A stretch of DNA of 64,000 nt, from contig CAYYIS010000015.1 of the NCBI GenBank assembly GCA_964470965.1, forward strand, positions 30,975-94,974. The letters run 5' to 3'. Position 1 is the first letter of the stretch. Every line of letters begins with the position of its first letter. This DNA comes from CAYYIS01 sp964470965 (GTDB taxonomy: Bacteria > JAAXHH01 > JABIQT01). Below are positions 43,835 to 53,099 of the stretch, piece by piece. The notes under the pieces are model-generated. The model searched no databases. It saw nothing but the letters and a program-made list of their open reading frames with translations, and was not told the DNA's origin. The position numbers and the translations under genes are program-made.

Positions 43835-44734
43835 ATGTGTTTTCGAGGTAGAGGCATCCCAATGCCCTATGTAACAATGTTTGTGTTCTGTGTTTGCTTT
43901 GGCTGTGCCCAGGAACCTTCCGAAAAGAAGACGACCACACCTTCAGTGAGTCCTGCCGCACAGCCCGAGCCAACAGACTGGGAGTCAATGGACAGTGAGA
44001 TTGTCGACTCACATGGTATGTCGTTCGTTTTGATTCCCCCGGGTACGTTCGAAATGGGCTCTGAAACAGGTGATAACGATGAAAAACCGGTGCATACGGT
44101 CCGGATCACCGAGCCGTTTTATTTCGGGAAATATGAGGTGACGCAAAAGCAATGGAAATCCATTCTGGGAGCGAATCCGAGTACGTTTAAAGGGGATGAT
44201 TTGCCGGTCGAGAATATTTCCTGGATTGAGGTGCAGAAATTCCTCCGGCGGTTAAACCAGTTCGAAGGACGCCTGACCTACCGCATGCCTACCGAGGCCG
44301 AGTGGGAATATGCCGCCCGCGCAGGGGGTGCAGCGGATGCAGAGATACCTTTAGACGCGATGGCGTGGCATCAAAGCAATTCCCAAGGGAAAACCCATCC
44401 GGTCGGCCGCAAGCAGCCGAATGCCTGGGGGATTTATGATGTTCTGGGTAATGTCTGGGAATGGTGCAGCGATCGTCACAGCGACTATCCGGAGAGGACT
44501 GTAGTAAACCCTACCGGTGCAAAAATCGGTGTCACTCGTTCCATCCGAAGCGGTATTTCGAGGAGCGGGACAAAAAGCGGTTCTCAGTCAGCCTCAATCA
44601 GAGTCAACCGCGTCTTCCGAGGAGGTAGCTGGATGGTGCCGCGGAACAGGGTTCGGCTGACCGATCGAGGGAGCCGTTTAGAGGATTATTACGCACACAA
44701 TATAGGACTCCGTCTGGTCAAGATTGCCCAGTAG
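43835..44734 (+). CDS. FGE-sulfatase-domain lipoprotein lacking catalytic cysteines
   Basis: The protein has 300 codons including the stop. AAGGAAA before the ATG at 43835 sets the start; an ATG nine codons on is an alternative. A lipobox (VCFGC, Cys 24) is followed by a linker rich in Pro, Ser and Thr, then the FGE/SUMF domain PF03781: SFVLIPPGTFEMGSETGDND, FGKYEVTQKQWKSIL, YRMPTEAEWEYAARAGG, GIYDVLGNVWEWCSD. Where a formylglycine-generating enzyme has its two cysteines after RGGSW, this one has RGGSWMVPRNRVRLTDR, without cysteine. It is therefore probably a binding or structural protein outside the cell, not the sulfatase activator. Confidence 0.85.
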   Translation: MCFRGRGIPMPYVTMFVFCVCFGCAQEPSEKKTTTPSVSPAAQPEPTDWESMDSEIVDSHGMSFVLIPPGTFEMGSETGDNDEKPVHTVRITEPFYFGKYEVTQKQWKSILGANPSTFKGDDLPVENISWIEVQKFLRRLNQFEGRLTYRMPTEAEWEYAARAGGAADAEIPLDAMAWHQSNSQGKTHPVGRKQPNAWGIYDVLGNVWEWCSDRHSDYPERTVVNPTGAKIGVTRSIRSGISRSGTKSGSQSASIRVNRVFRGGSWMVPRNRVRLTDRGSRLEDYYAHNIGLRLVKIAQ

Positions 44735-44743
44735 GGGGGCGTC

Positions 44744-46456
44744 ATGCGTAATGGGATGTTCGGTTTAGTGACACTAAGCTTTCTTCTTGGGTTTAATGTT
44801 CCTCTGAACGCCCAGAATCTCACTCGACATGGCGAGGTGGTCAAAGTCCTGGAAAACCACGTGGAGATCAGGATGATCGACACGGTTCGCATCAGGATAG
44901 GCGCCACCGGAATTCTGTATACCCCCAAGATCATCGACGGGATAATCGAGCCTCTCAGGGCCGCAAACATAAGGGTTTCCAGTGTAGACGGTGATTCTGT
45001 CATCGGTCGGATCACCTCTCTCTTCAGGCCGCTATCCGGTGAGCACTGGTACGGCGTAATTTTCGATGAGGTGAACCGACCGGTTTTGCGAGGCAGGCTG
45101 GAAGTAAGGTCTTTTCCCAAAAATGCGACTGTATTCATCAATGGGGATCGCCGCGGACAGACCCCTATGGTGTGTGACCTGGTGCCCGCGGTCTACACGC
45201 TTCGACTGGAACTGGACGGCTTTGTGACCGATGAGCGGGAGATAGAGATCAGAGGAGATGAATCCTCTCGGATACAAGCTGTCTTGCAACGGAGAAATGC
45301 GATTGAGGAGGGGCTTTCTGCTGATTTTTACCTGAGAAAAGGAATCGTATTGTTCGATGCCGGCGAGCTACGGCTCGCGCTACTTTATTTTGAGCAAACG
45401 CTCCGCCTCCTTCCCGATGACGCATTTTCCCGTGATATGCTCTTGAGAACAAAAGAGGCCCTAATCTCACAAACGGCCGAAAGAACGCAAGGGACAGAAA
45501 GGTACAATGACGCGGAGGTATCGTCCTGGCGGATGGCGGCCCGCAGATTCATGAATCAGGAAGCGTTCGGGAACGCATCGGAATACGTTGAGAAAATACT
45601 CGAGGTGTTGCCGGAGGATCCTGAGGCACGTCTCTGGTGGATTCGCCTGACGTCCCCTGTCATCGAAGCCGGGAAGAAAAAGACCCAGCACATCAAACTA
45701 CCTGACGGCCAGACCATCGACTTGGTAATGGTTCCAGGAGGCACGTTTGAAATGGGGGATGCGCTGGATCTGGGAGACGACGATGAGAGACCCGCGCATA
45801 CGGTCACGGTTAGCAATTACAGGATGAGCGTGTACGAGATTACCAACGCTCAGTTTGCGGCCTTTCTAAATGAGAAGAGAAACGAAAAGGAAGACCGGAA
45901 TCTCTGGTTGGATGTAGGAGATGAAGATACCCAGATTGCGAGGGTAAATGGAGCGTTTGTGCCGAAACCGGGTTTTGAAGACCGTCCGGTCATAGAAGTC
46001 ACCTGGTTTGGCGCACAGGCGTTTGCCATTTGGGCCGGGGGCCGACTCCCAACCGAGGCGGAGTGGGAGTACGCCGCTCGAAACGGCGGTCGGTCTATTC
46101 GGTATCCCACCGGAGATTCTTTAGCCCCCATGAATGCGAACCTGGCCGGTACCGGCGATAACGACCGGTGGGAGTCTTCAAGCCCGGTTGGCTGCTTCGC
46201 CCCCAACGACCTGGGGCTTTACGACCTGGCCGGTAATGTCTGGGAATGGTGCCAGGACTGGTACGCCGGTGATTACTATAAAAACAGCCGAAAAACCAAC
46301 CCAACGGGGCCACCGTACGGCGAGACCCGTATCCTCCGCGGCGGTTCCTGGAGCGATACCGCAAACATGAGCCGTGTTTCGTACCGGAGATGGAATAACC
46401 CGGGGGACAGTCGCGTGGACGTAGGATTCCGGATCGTCGTGCCGGGCGGCAGTTAG
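44744..46456 (+). CDS. Exported PEGA-TPR-FGE-domain protein lacking catalytic cysteines
   Basis: The protein has 570 residues. A signal peptide covers about 1-23 (ending LNAQ). A beta-rich N-terminal part (about 25-113) is followed by a PEGA domain (about 115-175: GRLEVRSFPKNATVFINGDR, VYTLRLELDGFV), tetratricopeptide-like helices (about 190-300) and an FGE-sulfatase domain (about 325-570: MVPGGTFEMGD, MSVYEITNAQFAAFL, RLPTEAEWEYAARNGG, GLYDLAGNVWEWCQDW). The RGGSWSDTANMSRVSYR stretch lacks the FGE cysteines. It follows the related lipoprotein by 9 bases and ends 3 bases from the convergent gene. Role unknown. Confidence 0.85.
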   Translation: MRNGMFGLVTLSFLLGFNVPLNAQNLTRHGEVVKVLENHVEIRMIDTVRIRIGATGILYTPKIIDGIIEPLRAANIRVSSVDGDSVIGRITSLFRPLSGEHWYGVIFDEVNRPVLRGRLEVRSFPKNATVFINGDRRGQTPMVCDLVPAVYTLRLELDGFVTDEREIEIRGDESSRIQAVLQRRNAIEEGLSADFYLRKGIVLFDAGELRLALLYFEQTLRLLPDDAFSRDMLLRTKEALISQTAERTQGTERYNDAEVSSWRMAARRFMNQEAFGNASEYVEKILEVLPEDPEARLWWIRLTSPVIEAGKKKTQHIKLPDGQTIDLVMVPGGTFEMGDALDLGDDDERPAHTVTVSNYRMSVYEITNAQFAAFLNEKRNEKEDRNLWLDVGDEDTQIARVNGAFVPKPGFEDRPVIEVTWFGAQAFAIWAGGRLPTEAEWEYAARNGGRSIRYPTGDSLAPMNANLAGTGDNDRWESSSPVGCFAPNDLGLYDLAGNVWEWCQDWYAGDYYKNSRKTNPTGPPYGETRILRGGSWSDTANMSRVSYRRWNNPGDSRVDVGFRIVVPGGS

Positions 46457-46459
46457 GTA

Positions 46460-47332
46460 TTATTTCATATACTGTTTAATGTGCGCCCTGGCACGGATGA
46501 AACCGATCTGCTGAGCTTCCCATTCGCCGTCACCCCAGTAACGGGCGTCTTCATGTTCGATGCTCAGGATACCATCAAAGCCGAAGCCTTCGAGCACCTT
46601 AATGATGCGGGCCCAGTCCGCTTCACCCTCACCGGGAATGCAGTACCTCCACCAGTTTTCACCAAAGCCGACCGAGGAAGTCAATGAGGGTGTCATCCGG
46701 CCGTGCAGGTACAGCGCTTCGTTGTCGAAAACAGTGTCCTTCGCATGTACATGTTTGGTCCGGTGGCCGAATTCATTTAGGAAACGCAGGTAGTCCACAC
46801 CCAGGCGGATTAAGTGTGACGGATCGAAGTTGATGCCGAATGCTTCGTGAGGACAGGCATCGAACATGGCCCGCAGCAGCTCAGGTGTGGCGCCTATGCG
46901 TTCGTAATGGTTTGAGCCCCCCGGCCAGCCTTCCAGCGCGATAACCGCACCCACCGATTCCGCATAATCGCAGATGGCCGGCATGGTGCGCTTCCACTGT
47001 TCCAGCGATGCGGCACGTCCCTGGGACGGGTCGATTGGCGCCGGTGCTACATAGAACATATTGTTTATGCCGTTGTCCACCGAGTTCTGAATAGACTGAT
47101 TCGCGGAATCGATAGCGGCTTTTTGTGCGGCAGGATCATCACTCAATAGATCCTGGCCGGCGTTAAGATCCACCTGGCCGATGGCCACGCCGTGCTGCTC
47201 GGCAGTACGCACCATCTCAGGGGTCACACGACCCACATCGATCGTGTCGAATCCGTTTTCCTCAAGCCAGGCGCACACCTCGTCGAACGGCATCTTCTGA
47301 ATCGTTCCGGTGGTCCGAATTCCGACATTCAT
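46460..47332 (-). CDS. Sugar phosphate isomerase/epimerase family (xylose isomerase-like TIM barrel)
   Basis: The protein has 290 residues. The TIM-barrel strands carry metal-ligand signatures: IALEGWPGGSNHY (about 131-143), GINFDPSHLIRLG (about 168-180), KHVHAKDT (about 193-200) and GILSIEHED (about 256-264). The enzyme is an isomerase or epimerase acting on a keto sugar or cyclitol, as found beside Gfo/Idh genes. The ATG follows AAGGAGTCTGTTC. It is divergent from the dehydrogenase at 47546 and converges with the FGE-domain gene. Confidence 0.9.
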   Translation of the reverse strand: MNVGIRTTGTIQKMPFDEVCAWLEENGFDTIDVGRVTPEMVRTAEQHGVAIGQVDLNAGQDLLSDDPAAQKAAIDSANQSIQNSVDNGINNMFYVAPAPIDPSQGRAASLEQWKRTMPAICDYAESVGAVIALEGWPGGSNHYERIGATPELLRAMFDACPHEAFGINFDPSHLIRLGVDYLRFLNEFGHRTKHVHAKDTVFDNEALYLHGRMTPSLTSSVGFGENWWRYCIPGEGEADWARIIKVLEGFGFDGILSIEHEDARYWGDGEWEAQQIGFIRARAHIKQYMK

Positions 47333-47545
47333 GAACAGACTCCTTGGTGATTTGCATGAAGGGATATTATATTCAGGTCAGACGCCAATCTATACGGACA
47401 GATTCCGAGATGCAAGATGTATAACACCTATTTCAGATTGAAAGATCAAAATAGTGAATCGAAAGCTATTTTTGTCTCCGAAGTGAGTAGGTCACTATCT
47501 TGCAGAAATTAACCATTTACACGCACTCCTAACGCGCCGGGACCC

Positions 47546-48487
47546 ATGAAACTACTTGTCTACCCCCAAATTTCTGATTCAGACGTCGCACGTATTCAAT
47601 CAGCCTTTCCTGAACTCAAAATTATTCTTGCCCGTAGTGAAGGAGAGGCCCTGGGTTATATTGTAGATGCGGATGCCATGTACGGCGTCATAACGCCCGA
47701 CTTGTTATTGACCGCCCAGAATCTGAAATGGGTTCAGGCCGACTGCATCGGAATGGAAAATTACATATTCCCCGACCTGGTGGAGAGCGATGTCATATTG
47801 TCCAATGTACGCGGAGTGTTCAGTGATCATATCGCCAATCAGGTCTGGTCCTATATCCTCGCCTTTTCACGTGGACTGCACCGGTATATGCGCCGACAAG
47901 TGCGCCATGACTGGGATCCTTCGGGAGATACCATCCATCTGCCCGAATGTACCTTGGGCATTGTAGGCCTGGGGGGTATAGGCCGCGAGGTAGCCGCCCG
48001 GGGCCCCGCGTTCGGTGTTCGGGTCATTGCAGTTGATCCCCGGACCACGCTTAGCCCGGAGAATGTGGAGCACATTGCTCCTCCCGAACAACTTGATAGT
48101 CTTCTTGCGGAATCCGATTTTGTGGTCATCTGCGCACCCCACGCTACAGGTACGGAAAAGCTGATGGCCGGTCCGCAATTCGACAGGATGAAATCATCGG
48201 CTTTCCTTATCAATATAGGCCGCGGTGTCATCGTCGATCTCCAGGCGCTGACCGAAGCGCTTCAGCAGGGGAAAATTGCCGGTGCAGCCCTTGATGTGTA
48301 CGAGACGGAGCCCCTACCTCCTGATCATCCGCTCTGGGATATGGATTGCACCATTTTGACCCCCCATATGGCGGGCCACGGTCCTTATGTTCAGGATCGG
48401 CGTATCGATGTATTTATTGACAATATGAAACGTTTCCTAAATGGTGAACGATTGTTGACAGTGGTGGATAAGGACCAGTGGTTTTAG
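47546..48487 (+). CDS. D-isomer-specific 2-hydroxyacid dehydrogenase (NAD)
   Basis: The protein has 313 residues. The NAD motif is LGIVGLGGIGREVA (about 136-149). The catalytic arginine is in INIGRGVIVD, the glutamate in DVYETEPLPPDHPLW and the histidine in LTPHMAGHG. It reduces a 2-keto acid to the D-2-hydroxy acid or the reverse. The next gene overlaps its last 10 bases. Confidence 0.93.
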   Translation: MKLLVYPQISDSDVARIQSAFPELKIILARSEGEALGYIVDADAMYGVITPDLLLTAQNLKWVQADCIGMENYIFPDLVESDVILSNVRGVFSDHIANQVWSYILAFSRGLHRYMRRQVRHDWDPSGDTIHLPECTLGIVGLGGIGREVAARGPAFGVRVIAVDPRTTLSPENVEHIAPPEQLDSLLAESDFVVICAPHATGTEKLMAGPQFDRMKSSAFLINIGRGVIVDLQALTEALQQGKIAGAALDVYETEPLPPDHPLWDMDCTILTPHMAGHGPYVQDRRIDVFIDNMKRFLNGERLLTVVDKDQWF

Positions 48488-49695
48488 ATACGGACATCCT
48501 TATATCAGGAGGGGGACCTGCCGGGCTCTGCGCCGGTATCGTTCTCGCGCGACAGGGGCTGCGCACGATTATCTGTGAGCGAAGAGCTTATCCGATCGAT
48601 AAGGTGTGCGGCCAGGGAATCATGCCGACCGGCGTCGCGGATCTCAAGGCCCTCGGCATCAGCAGGTACCTGCCGGTGGGTTCATATTACCCCTTCAAAG
48701 GAATATCTTACCATTCCCGGTGTGGTGATATCGCGGTGTCATCCTTTTCCGAAGGGGCGGGTTGGGGAATGCAACGCCCTGTACTGTCCGGTGCGCTTAG
48801 ACGGTGCGCAGAGGCAGTGCCAAATCTCACGGTGATGTCCGATGTTGGTGTTGTTGCTCTAACGCGGGATTTAGACGGTACTACCGTCAAGACCTCAGAT
48901 GGCAGGAGGCTCAAGACCCGGCTACTCGTCGGAGCGGATGGCCTCAATTCGAAAATCAGGACATGGTCTGGTCTGGATGGAGCGCCGCAGAAACTGAACC
49001 GGTGGGGTGCAAGGCAGCATTATCGATCTAAACCCTGGAGTGAGTGTGTAGAAGTCCACTGGAAGGACGGTGTCGAGGCCTACGTAACACCCTGTGGAGA
49101 GAACCTGGTTGAGATCGCATTCCTCTGGGGGCGGGATCTGTTTAAGGACGTCGCCGGTGGAAGGGCTTTAATACCGAGCTTATTAAGTAACTTCCCCGAG
49201 CTGCAGGACAGGGTGGTCAACTGCGAAGTGAATGATGATCCGAAGGCGGTGGGACCCCTCAGTCGAGCAGCGTCATCACCGGTAGACGACGGGATCCTTC
49301 TGATAGGCGATGCGGCCGGGTACCTGGACGCCATCACCGGCGAGGGTATCGGCCTGGCGACCAGGCAGTCCCTGGCTCTCGCTGAAACGGTGGGACCGTT
49401 GCTGTTGAACAACGGGGGCAATATACCGAGCAAAGCGGAACTTCAGGACTACCGCAGGGCCTATCAAAAAATTGTCCGTCCTTATGGCATCCTTACCAGG
49501 GCGGTTCTGTTCCTCACCAAGCATCCCGCATTAGCGACCCGGACCATAAGAGCGCTTGGGGATCGGCCGGATGTGTTTCAGACATTGTTGTCGATTAACA
49601 TGGGCAACATCCCCACAGTGCCCCGGCTGTTCGCCACCGCAGTTAAACTGGCTACCGGATTTCTCGCTTGCACACCAGTCCCGGAACGGCGGTAA
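48478..49695 (+). CDS. FAD-dependent oxidoreductase, geranylgeranyl-reductase-like
   Basis: The protein has 405 residues. The GTG start overlaps the preceding gene, with AAGGA ahead. ILISGGGPAGLCAGIVLARQG (about 7-27) binds FAD, CGQGIMPTG (about 45-53) and LLVGADGLNSKIR (about 152-164) are PHBH-type landmarks, and GILLIGDAAGYLDAITGEGIGLA holds the GD motif. Similar to the geranylgeranyl reductase/ oxidoreductase group and to PHBH monooxygenases. The substrate could be a prenyl chain, a lipid or a ring; not determined. BioY follows. Confidence 0.85.
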   Translation: MVLDTDILISGGGPAGLCAGIVLARQGLRTIICERRAYPIDKVCGQGIMPTGVADLKALGISRYLPVGSYYPFKGISYHSRCGDIAVSSFSEGAGWGMQRPVLSGALRRCAEAVPNLTVMSDVGVVALTRDLDGTTVKTSDGRRLKTRLLVGADGLNSKIRTWSGLDGAPQKLNRWGARQHYRSKPWSECVEVHWKDGVEAYVTPCGENLVEIAFLWGRDLFKDVAGGRALIPSLLSNFPELQDRVVNCEVNDDPKAVGPLSRAASSPVDDGILLIGDAAGYLDAITGEGIGLATRQSLALAETVGPLLLNNGGNIPSKAELQDYRRAYQKIVRPYGILTRAVLFLTKHPALATRTIRALGDRPDVFQTLLSINMGNIPTVPRLFATAVKLATGFLACTPVPERR

Positions 49696-49702
49696 ACCAC
49701 CA

Positions 49703-50272
49703 GTGACTCTTTCCACCCGTCAGATGACCATGACTGCGTTGATGACCGCCCTGACCGCGTTAAGCGCATACCTGGTCCTGCCAATCGGACCGGTACCCGC
49801 AACTCTGCAGAGCAGTGTGGTCCTTGCCTCCGGTGCCTTGCTCGGCAGCCGTCTGGGGGCGCTCAGCCAGGTGGTTTACCTTGTGATGGGGCTGATCGGA
49901 CTGCCGGTCTTTGCCGGCGGAAAAAGCGGACCGGGCATCCTGGTCACACCTACGTTCGGTTACCTGGTCGGTTTCGTGGCCGCCTCCTTTATCACTGGCC
50001 TGATCGTTGAAAAACCCCGAAAACCCTCTCTGCCTACCCTATGCGGCGCCATGCTGGCGGGATCATCAGTGCTCATGTTGTGCGGGGTCATGTATCTGTT
50101 TTTCAATTTGAATATTATAGTAGGGCAGGAAACCACATGGTCCCAGGCCTTTTCGATCGGTATTCTCCCTTTCCTACCGCTCGAGGGGCTCAAAATTGCC
50201 CTGTCCGTTGGCGTTGTGTACACGCTGAAACGGCACAGTTCTGTGGAAGCCGGTACCGTTGTCCGAGGTTGA
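49703..50272 (+). CDS. bioY: BioY family biotin transporter (S component)
   Basis: The protein has 189 residues starting at GTG 49703, 7 bases after the FAD gene; the frame is open further back, but inside that gene. It has six hydrophobic segments. The BioY landmarks are PIGPVPATLQSSVVLASGALLG (about 26-47) and LPVFAGGKSGPGILVTPTFGYLVGF (about 72-96), with the PFLPLEGLK segment before the last helix. It binds biotin and moves it inward, alone or with an energy-coupling module; none of EcfA or EcfT is here. Its stop lies inside the next promoter (50269-50297). Confidence 0.93.
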   Translation: MTLSTRQMTMTALMTALTALSAYLVLPIGPVPATLQSSVVLASGALLGSRLGALSQVVYLVMGLIGLPVFAGGKSGPGILVTPTFGYLVGFVAASFITGLIVEKPRKPSLPTLCGAMLAGSSVLMLCGVMYLFFNLNIIVGQETTWSQAFSIGILPFLPLEGLKIALSVGVVYTLKRHSSVEAGTVVRG

Positions 50273-50297
50273 CATGCCGTATAGATAAGTTTATAAT
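50269..50297 (+). promoter_or_regulatory. Consensus sigma70 promoter of the 50.5 kb operon
   Basis: TTGACA (50269-50274), 17 bases, then TATAAT (50292-50297) is a perfect consensus. The -35 overlaps the bioY stop (TGA 50270-50272). Transcription would begin near 50304, leaving a leader of about 245 bases before the binding-lipoprotein gene at 50550. Confidence 0.75.
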
Positions 50298-50549
50298 TCT
50301 CCACATAGGTTAGATGCGTTGCAACCTTCCGTTATAGTGGACCGCAGGATGGATTTCCATTCGAGAAAGGGCGAAATCTGTTTAGGGGATCTGTACTTTG
50401 GTGCACGTTCGGACAATGTACAGGTGTTACGGGGAATTCCATACATTACAGACAGACGCCATTACAGGTGAGTTCAAGGGAAAAGATCGACCGGCAGGAT
50501 ACACGGGGCGGACGCCATGGAGCGTCCCTCTATGGTCAGAGGAAGTGAC
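50298..50549 (+). promoter_or_regulatory. Long leader of the binding-lipoprotein gene with hairpin over an alternative ATG
   Basis: This 252-base leader holds a 7-codon reading frame (MRCNLPL) starting near 50314. A GGACGC/GCGTCC hairpin (50510-50515 with 50522-50527) has the ATG at 50517 in its loop. I recognise no known riboswitch. The leader is longer than needed, so it may be regulated. Confidence 0.4.
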
Positions 50550-52253
50550 ATGGCGGGTGGGCGTGACCAAATTATAATTCGTATGTTCCTATGCCTCCTT
50601 TTCACAAGTCTGTTCTCCTGTGCCGAATCTGCGGATGTCGGCCCTGCACCGGATTTAGATACCGCCCCAGGACTGAGTAATTCCATTGGCAAACCGCTAC
50701 CTGCGGATGCCGCGCATCCTGATCAGCAGATTTTCCGGTACCAGATGATCGAACCGTTGAACTACGATATCAGTATCGCGATTTATGAGGCCCAGGGCGC
50801 CGTGCCGCTGTTCGAACGTCTGGCGGTTCTGAATGAGGACCTGGAACTGGTACCGGCCGCCGCCACAGAATGGGATGTCGCGGAAGATGGTCTAACCTGG
50901 ACGTTTCACCTGAGGCCGAACGGGAAATGGAGCGACGGACGTTCCGTGTCCGCCCATGATTTCGAATATACGTACAAACGGTTTCTCGACCCCAACGAGG
51001 CAAGCCCTTACGCGTTTTTCTATTATGAAATTTTGGGTGCTCGAGCGTTTAATCACGGGGATACCAAAGATCCGAATACCGTAGGCATCCGGGCGATTGA
51101 CGATCTGACTCTGGAAGTCAAAACCGAACGACCGTGCCCCTACTTGCCCTATATCACTGCGTTCAGCGCATCGGGGCCGGTACCCCGCTGGCAGGTAGAG
51201 AAGTATGGCCGCAAGTGGAGCGATGCAGGTACCTTCGTGTCCAATTCAAGCTATACGCTTACCGAATGGCAGAAAGGCAGACATGCGACGCTTACGCTGA
51301 ATCCGTTCTACACCGGTCCACATAAGGGCTATCTGGAGAAAATCAAACAGGTTTTTATAACGGGTGAAGGCGGTACGGCGCCGTACGAAAATAACGAGAT
51401 AGACTATCAGCGTATCCACGTGTCTGATCTCCCCCACCTGGAGAGAGATCCGAAAATGAACGGCCAGATTGTCAGATATGCATTTCCTATGACGGACTAT
51501 CTTTTTTTCCAAACGACCAGGCCACCGTTTCGCGATCTGAAAGTCCGTCAGGCCATCAGCCATGCGATCGACCGGGAGGCTATCTGCCAGGTAGCCTTGC
51601 GCAACACCGCGCTGCCCGCCTACAGCATGCTTCCACCCAATTTCCCGGGATCTTCCGTTGAAGAATTGAAACCAATCCAGTCATATGACCCGGACCTTGC
51701 CCGAAAACTGCTTGCAGAAGCCGGATATCCGGGCGGCCAAGGATTTCCGCGAGTGGATTTCTGGATCGGCAAGTCCAATCCAACCATCGGTATCCTTTCC
51801 CAGGCGGTGCAGGCCATGTTGAAATCCAATCTCGGTATTGATCTGAATATGAGGACGTCGGAAGACAAGGTGTATCGAGACAACATGTACAAATGGAATA
51901 TTCCCATGGGACTGGGCGGCTTCAATGCGGATTATCCCGATCCCAACAATCTGCTCGCGATGGTTTGGCGCTCCCAACCGATAGGCGCCGGAAGACAGGA
52001 CTGGAAAAACGATGGGTTCGATCTACTCGTTGAGAGTGCCGCGTTCGAGCTAAATGAGGATAAGCGTATGAGGATGTATGGCGACGCTGAACGTATACTG
52101 GTCGAGGATGTCGGCGGAGTGTTCCTGACGCACCAATTGACAGTGGAGCTAAGAAAACCCTGGCTCAAGGGGCTGAAAACAAATAAAAATGGCTACTCAT
52201 TTTTCACATGGATCGGCATGGTCCACACCAATATGTATATGGGAAGGCATTAG
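50550..52253 (+). CDS. Oligopeptide-type ABC solute-binding lipoprotein (SBP_bac_5), paralogue
   Basis: The protein has 567 residues. The ATG at 50550 has AGAGGAA seven bases upstream, and gives a lipoprotein signal with lipobox Cys C24 (FTSLFSCAES); ATGs at 50517 and 50532 are alternatives. Blocks shared with the protein at 26253 include ERLAVLNEDLELVPAAAT, WSDGRSVSAHDFEYTYKRFLDP, PVPRWQVEKYGRKWSDAG and VFLTHQLTVELRKPWLKGL. The paralogues have similar ligand-binding folds. It directly precedes a PhyH gene with no gap, and no permease or ATPase is nearby. Confidence 0.93.
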   Translation: MAGGRDQIIIRMFLCLLFTSLFSCAESADVGPAPDLDTAPGLSNSIGKPLPADAAHPDQQIFRYQMIEPLNYDISIAIYEAQGAVPLFERLAVLNEDLELVPAAATEWDVAEDGLTWTFHLRPNGKWSDGRSVSAHDFEYTYKRFLDPNEASPYAFFYYEILGARAFNHGDTKDPNTVGIRAIDDLTLEVKTERPCPYLPYITAFSASGPVPRWQVEKYGRKWSDAGTFVSNSSYTLTEWQKGRHATLTLNPFYTGPHKGYLEKIKQVFITGEGGTAPYENNEIDYQRIHVSDLPHLERDPKMNGQIVRYAFPMTDYLFFQTTRPPFRDLKVRQAISHAIDREAICQVALRNTALPAYSMLPPNFPGSSVEELKPIQSYDPDLARKLLAEAGYPGGQGFPRVDFWIGKSNPTIGILSQAVQAMLKSNLGIDLNMRTSEDKVYRDNMYKWNIPMGLGGFNADYPDPNNLLAMVWRSQPIGAGRQDWKNDGFDLLVESAAFELNEDKRMRMYGDAERILVEDVGGVFLTHQLTVELRKPWLKGLKTNKNGYSFFTWIGMVHTNMYMGRH

Positions 52254-53099
52254 ATGATTTCCGATGAAAAAACTCGAGTAACGGAAACGGATATCGCCCG
52301 GTATCAACGGGACGGCGCCCTGTGTGTCAGGAAAGCGTTCGACCGGCACTGGGTGGATGTTGTCGCCGCTGGCATAGAGCGGAATGTGACGGAACCGAGC
52401 GATTATGCCGGTACGCTCAAGGAGAACGAGACCGATGCCGGCGGTTTTGTTGATGACTACTGCAACTGGCAGCGCATTCCTGAATTCGCTGATTTCGTGT
52501 ACCACTCACCCGCAGGCCGTATGGTGGCCGCGCTGATGCAGTCTGAAAAGGCCATCTTCTACCACGAGCACCTGCTGATAAAAGAACCTGGCGCCCACAA
52601 GAAAACACCTTGGCACCATGATCAGCCTTATTACCCTATAAACGGCCGCCAGGTGTGTTCGATTTGGATGCCGCTCGATCCGGTGTCTTCAGAAACTTGC
52701 CTTCAATTTGTCCGGGGTTCCCACAATTGGGGGCGTTGGTTCGTGCCTCGAAAATTCGCGACTGAAAGCAACTATGGACTCACCGATCCCGGTACGGTTC
52801 CTACAAACGAGGGTGTTGTGTTCGAAGATGTGCCTTCGGTTACAGAGGGGGCGGATATCCTCTCCTGGGATCTGGAACCCGGTGATGTGATCGTATTCCA
52901 CATGCTGGCATTGCACGGCGCCGCCGGGAATACGTCACTTTCCACATCCCGCCGCGTCCTGGCTACCCGTTGGTGCGGAGACGATGCCCGGTTCACGAGA
53001 CGGGACTGGGAGATCTCGCCCACCGTCACAGGCGGATTGAGTCCGGGTGACCCGATGGCCTGCAGTCTGTTTCCGGTAATCTGGCCAGGATCAAGATAA
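52254..53099 (+). CDS. PhyH-family Fe(II)/2-oxoglutarate oxygenase
   Basis: The protein has 281 residues. The ATG directly follows the stop of the binding-lipoprotein gene. The metal triad is intact: H121-H-D123 in TPWHHDQPYY and distal H221 in LALHGAAGNT, with the arginine pair in TSRRVLATRW as the 2-oxoglutarate anchor. CLQFVRGSHNWG is the middle strand. No signal peptide. Coupling to a solute-binding protein suggests it modifies an imported solute. Confidence 0.93.
   Translation: MISDEKTRVTETDIARYQRDGALCVRKAFDRHWVDVVAAGIERNVTEPSDYAGTLKENETDAGGFVDDYCNWQRIPEFADFVYHSPAGRMVAALMQSEKAIFYHEHLLIKEPGAHKKTPWHHDQPYYPINGRQVCSIWMPLDPVSSETCLQFVRGSHNWGRWFVPRKFATESNYGLTDPGTVPTNEGVVFEDVPSVTEGADILSWDLEPGDVIVFHMLALHGAAGNTSLSTSRRVLATRWCGDDARFTRRDWEISPTVTGGLSPGDPMACSLFPVIWPGSR

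Noticed and set aside
43835..46456. Formylglycine-generating enzymes for the adjacent sulfatase
   Set aside because: Both proteins lack the active-site cysteine pair and are exported, while the sulfatases appear cytoplasmic.
49703..50272. ECF transporter operon
   Set aside because: Only the BioY component is present; no ATPase or EcfT gene lies on either side.
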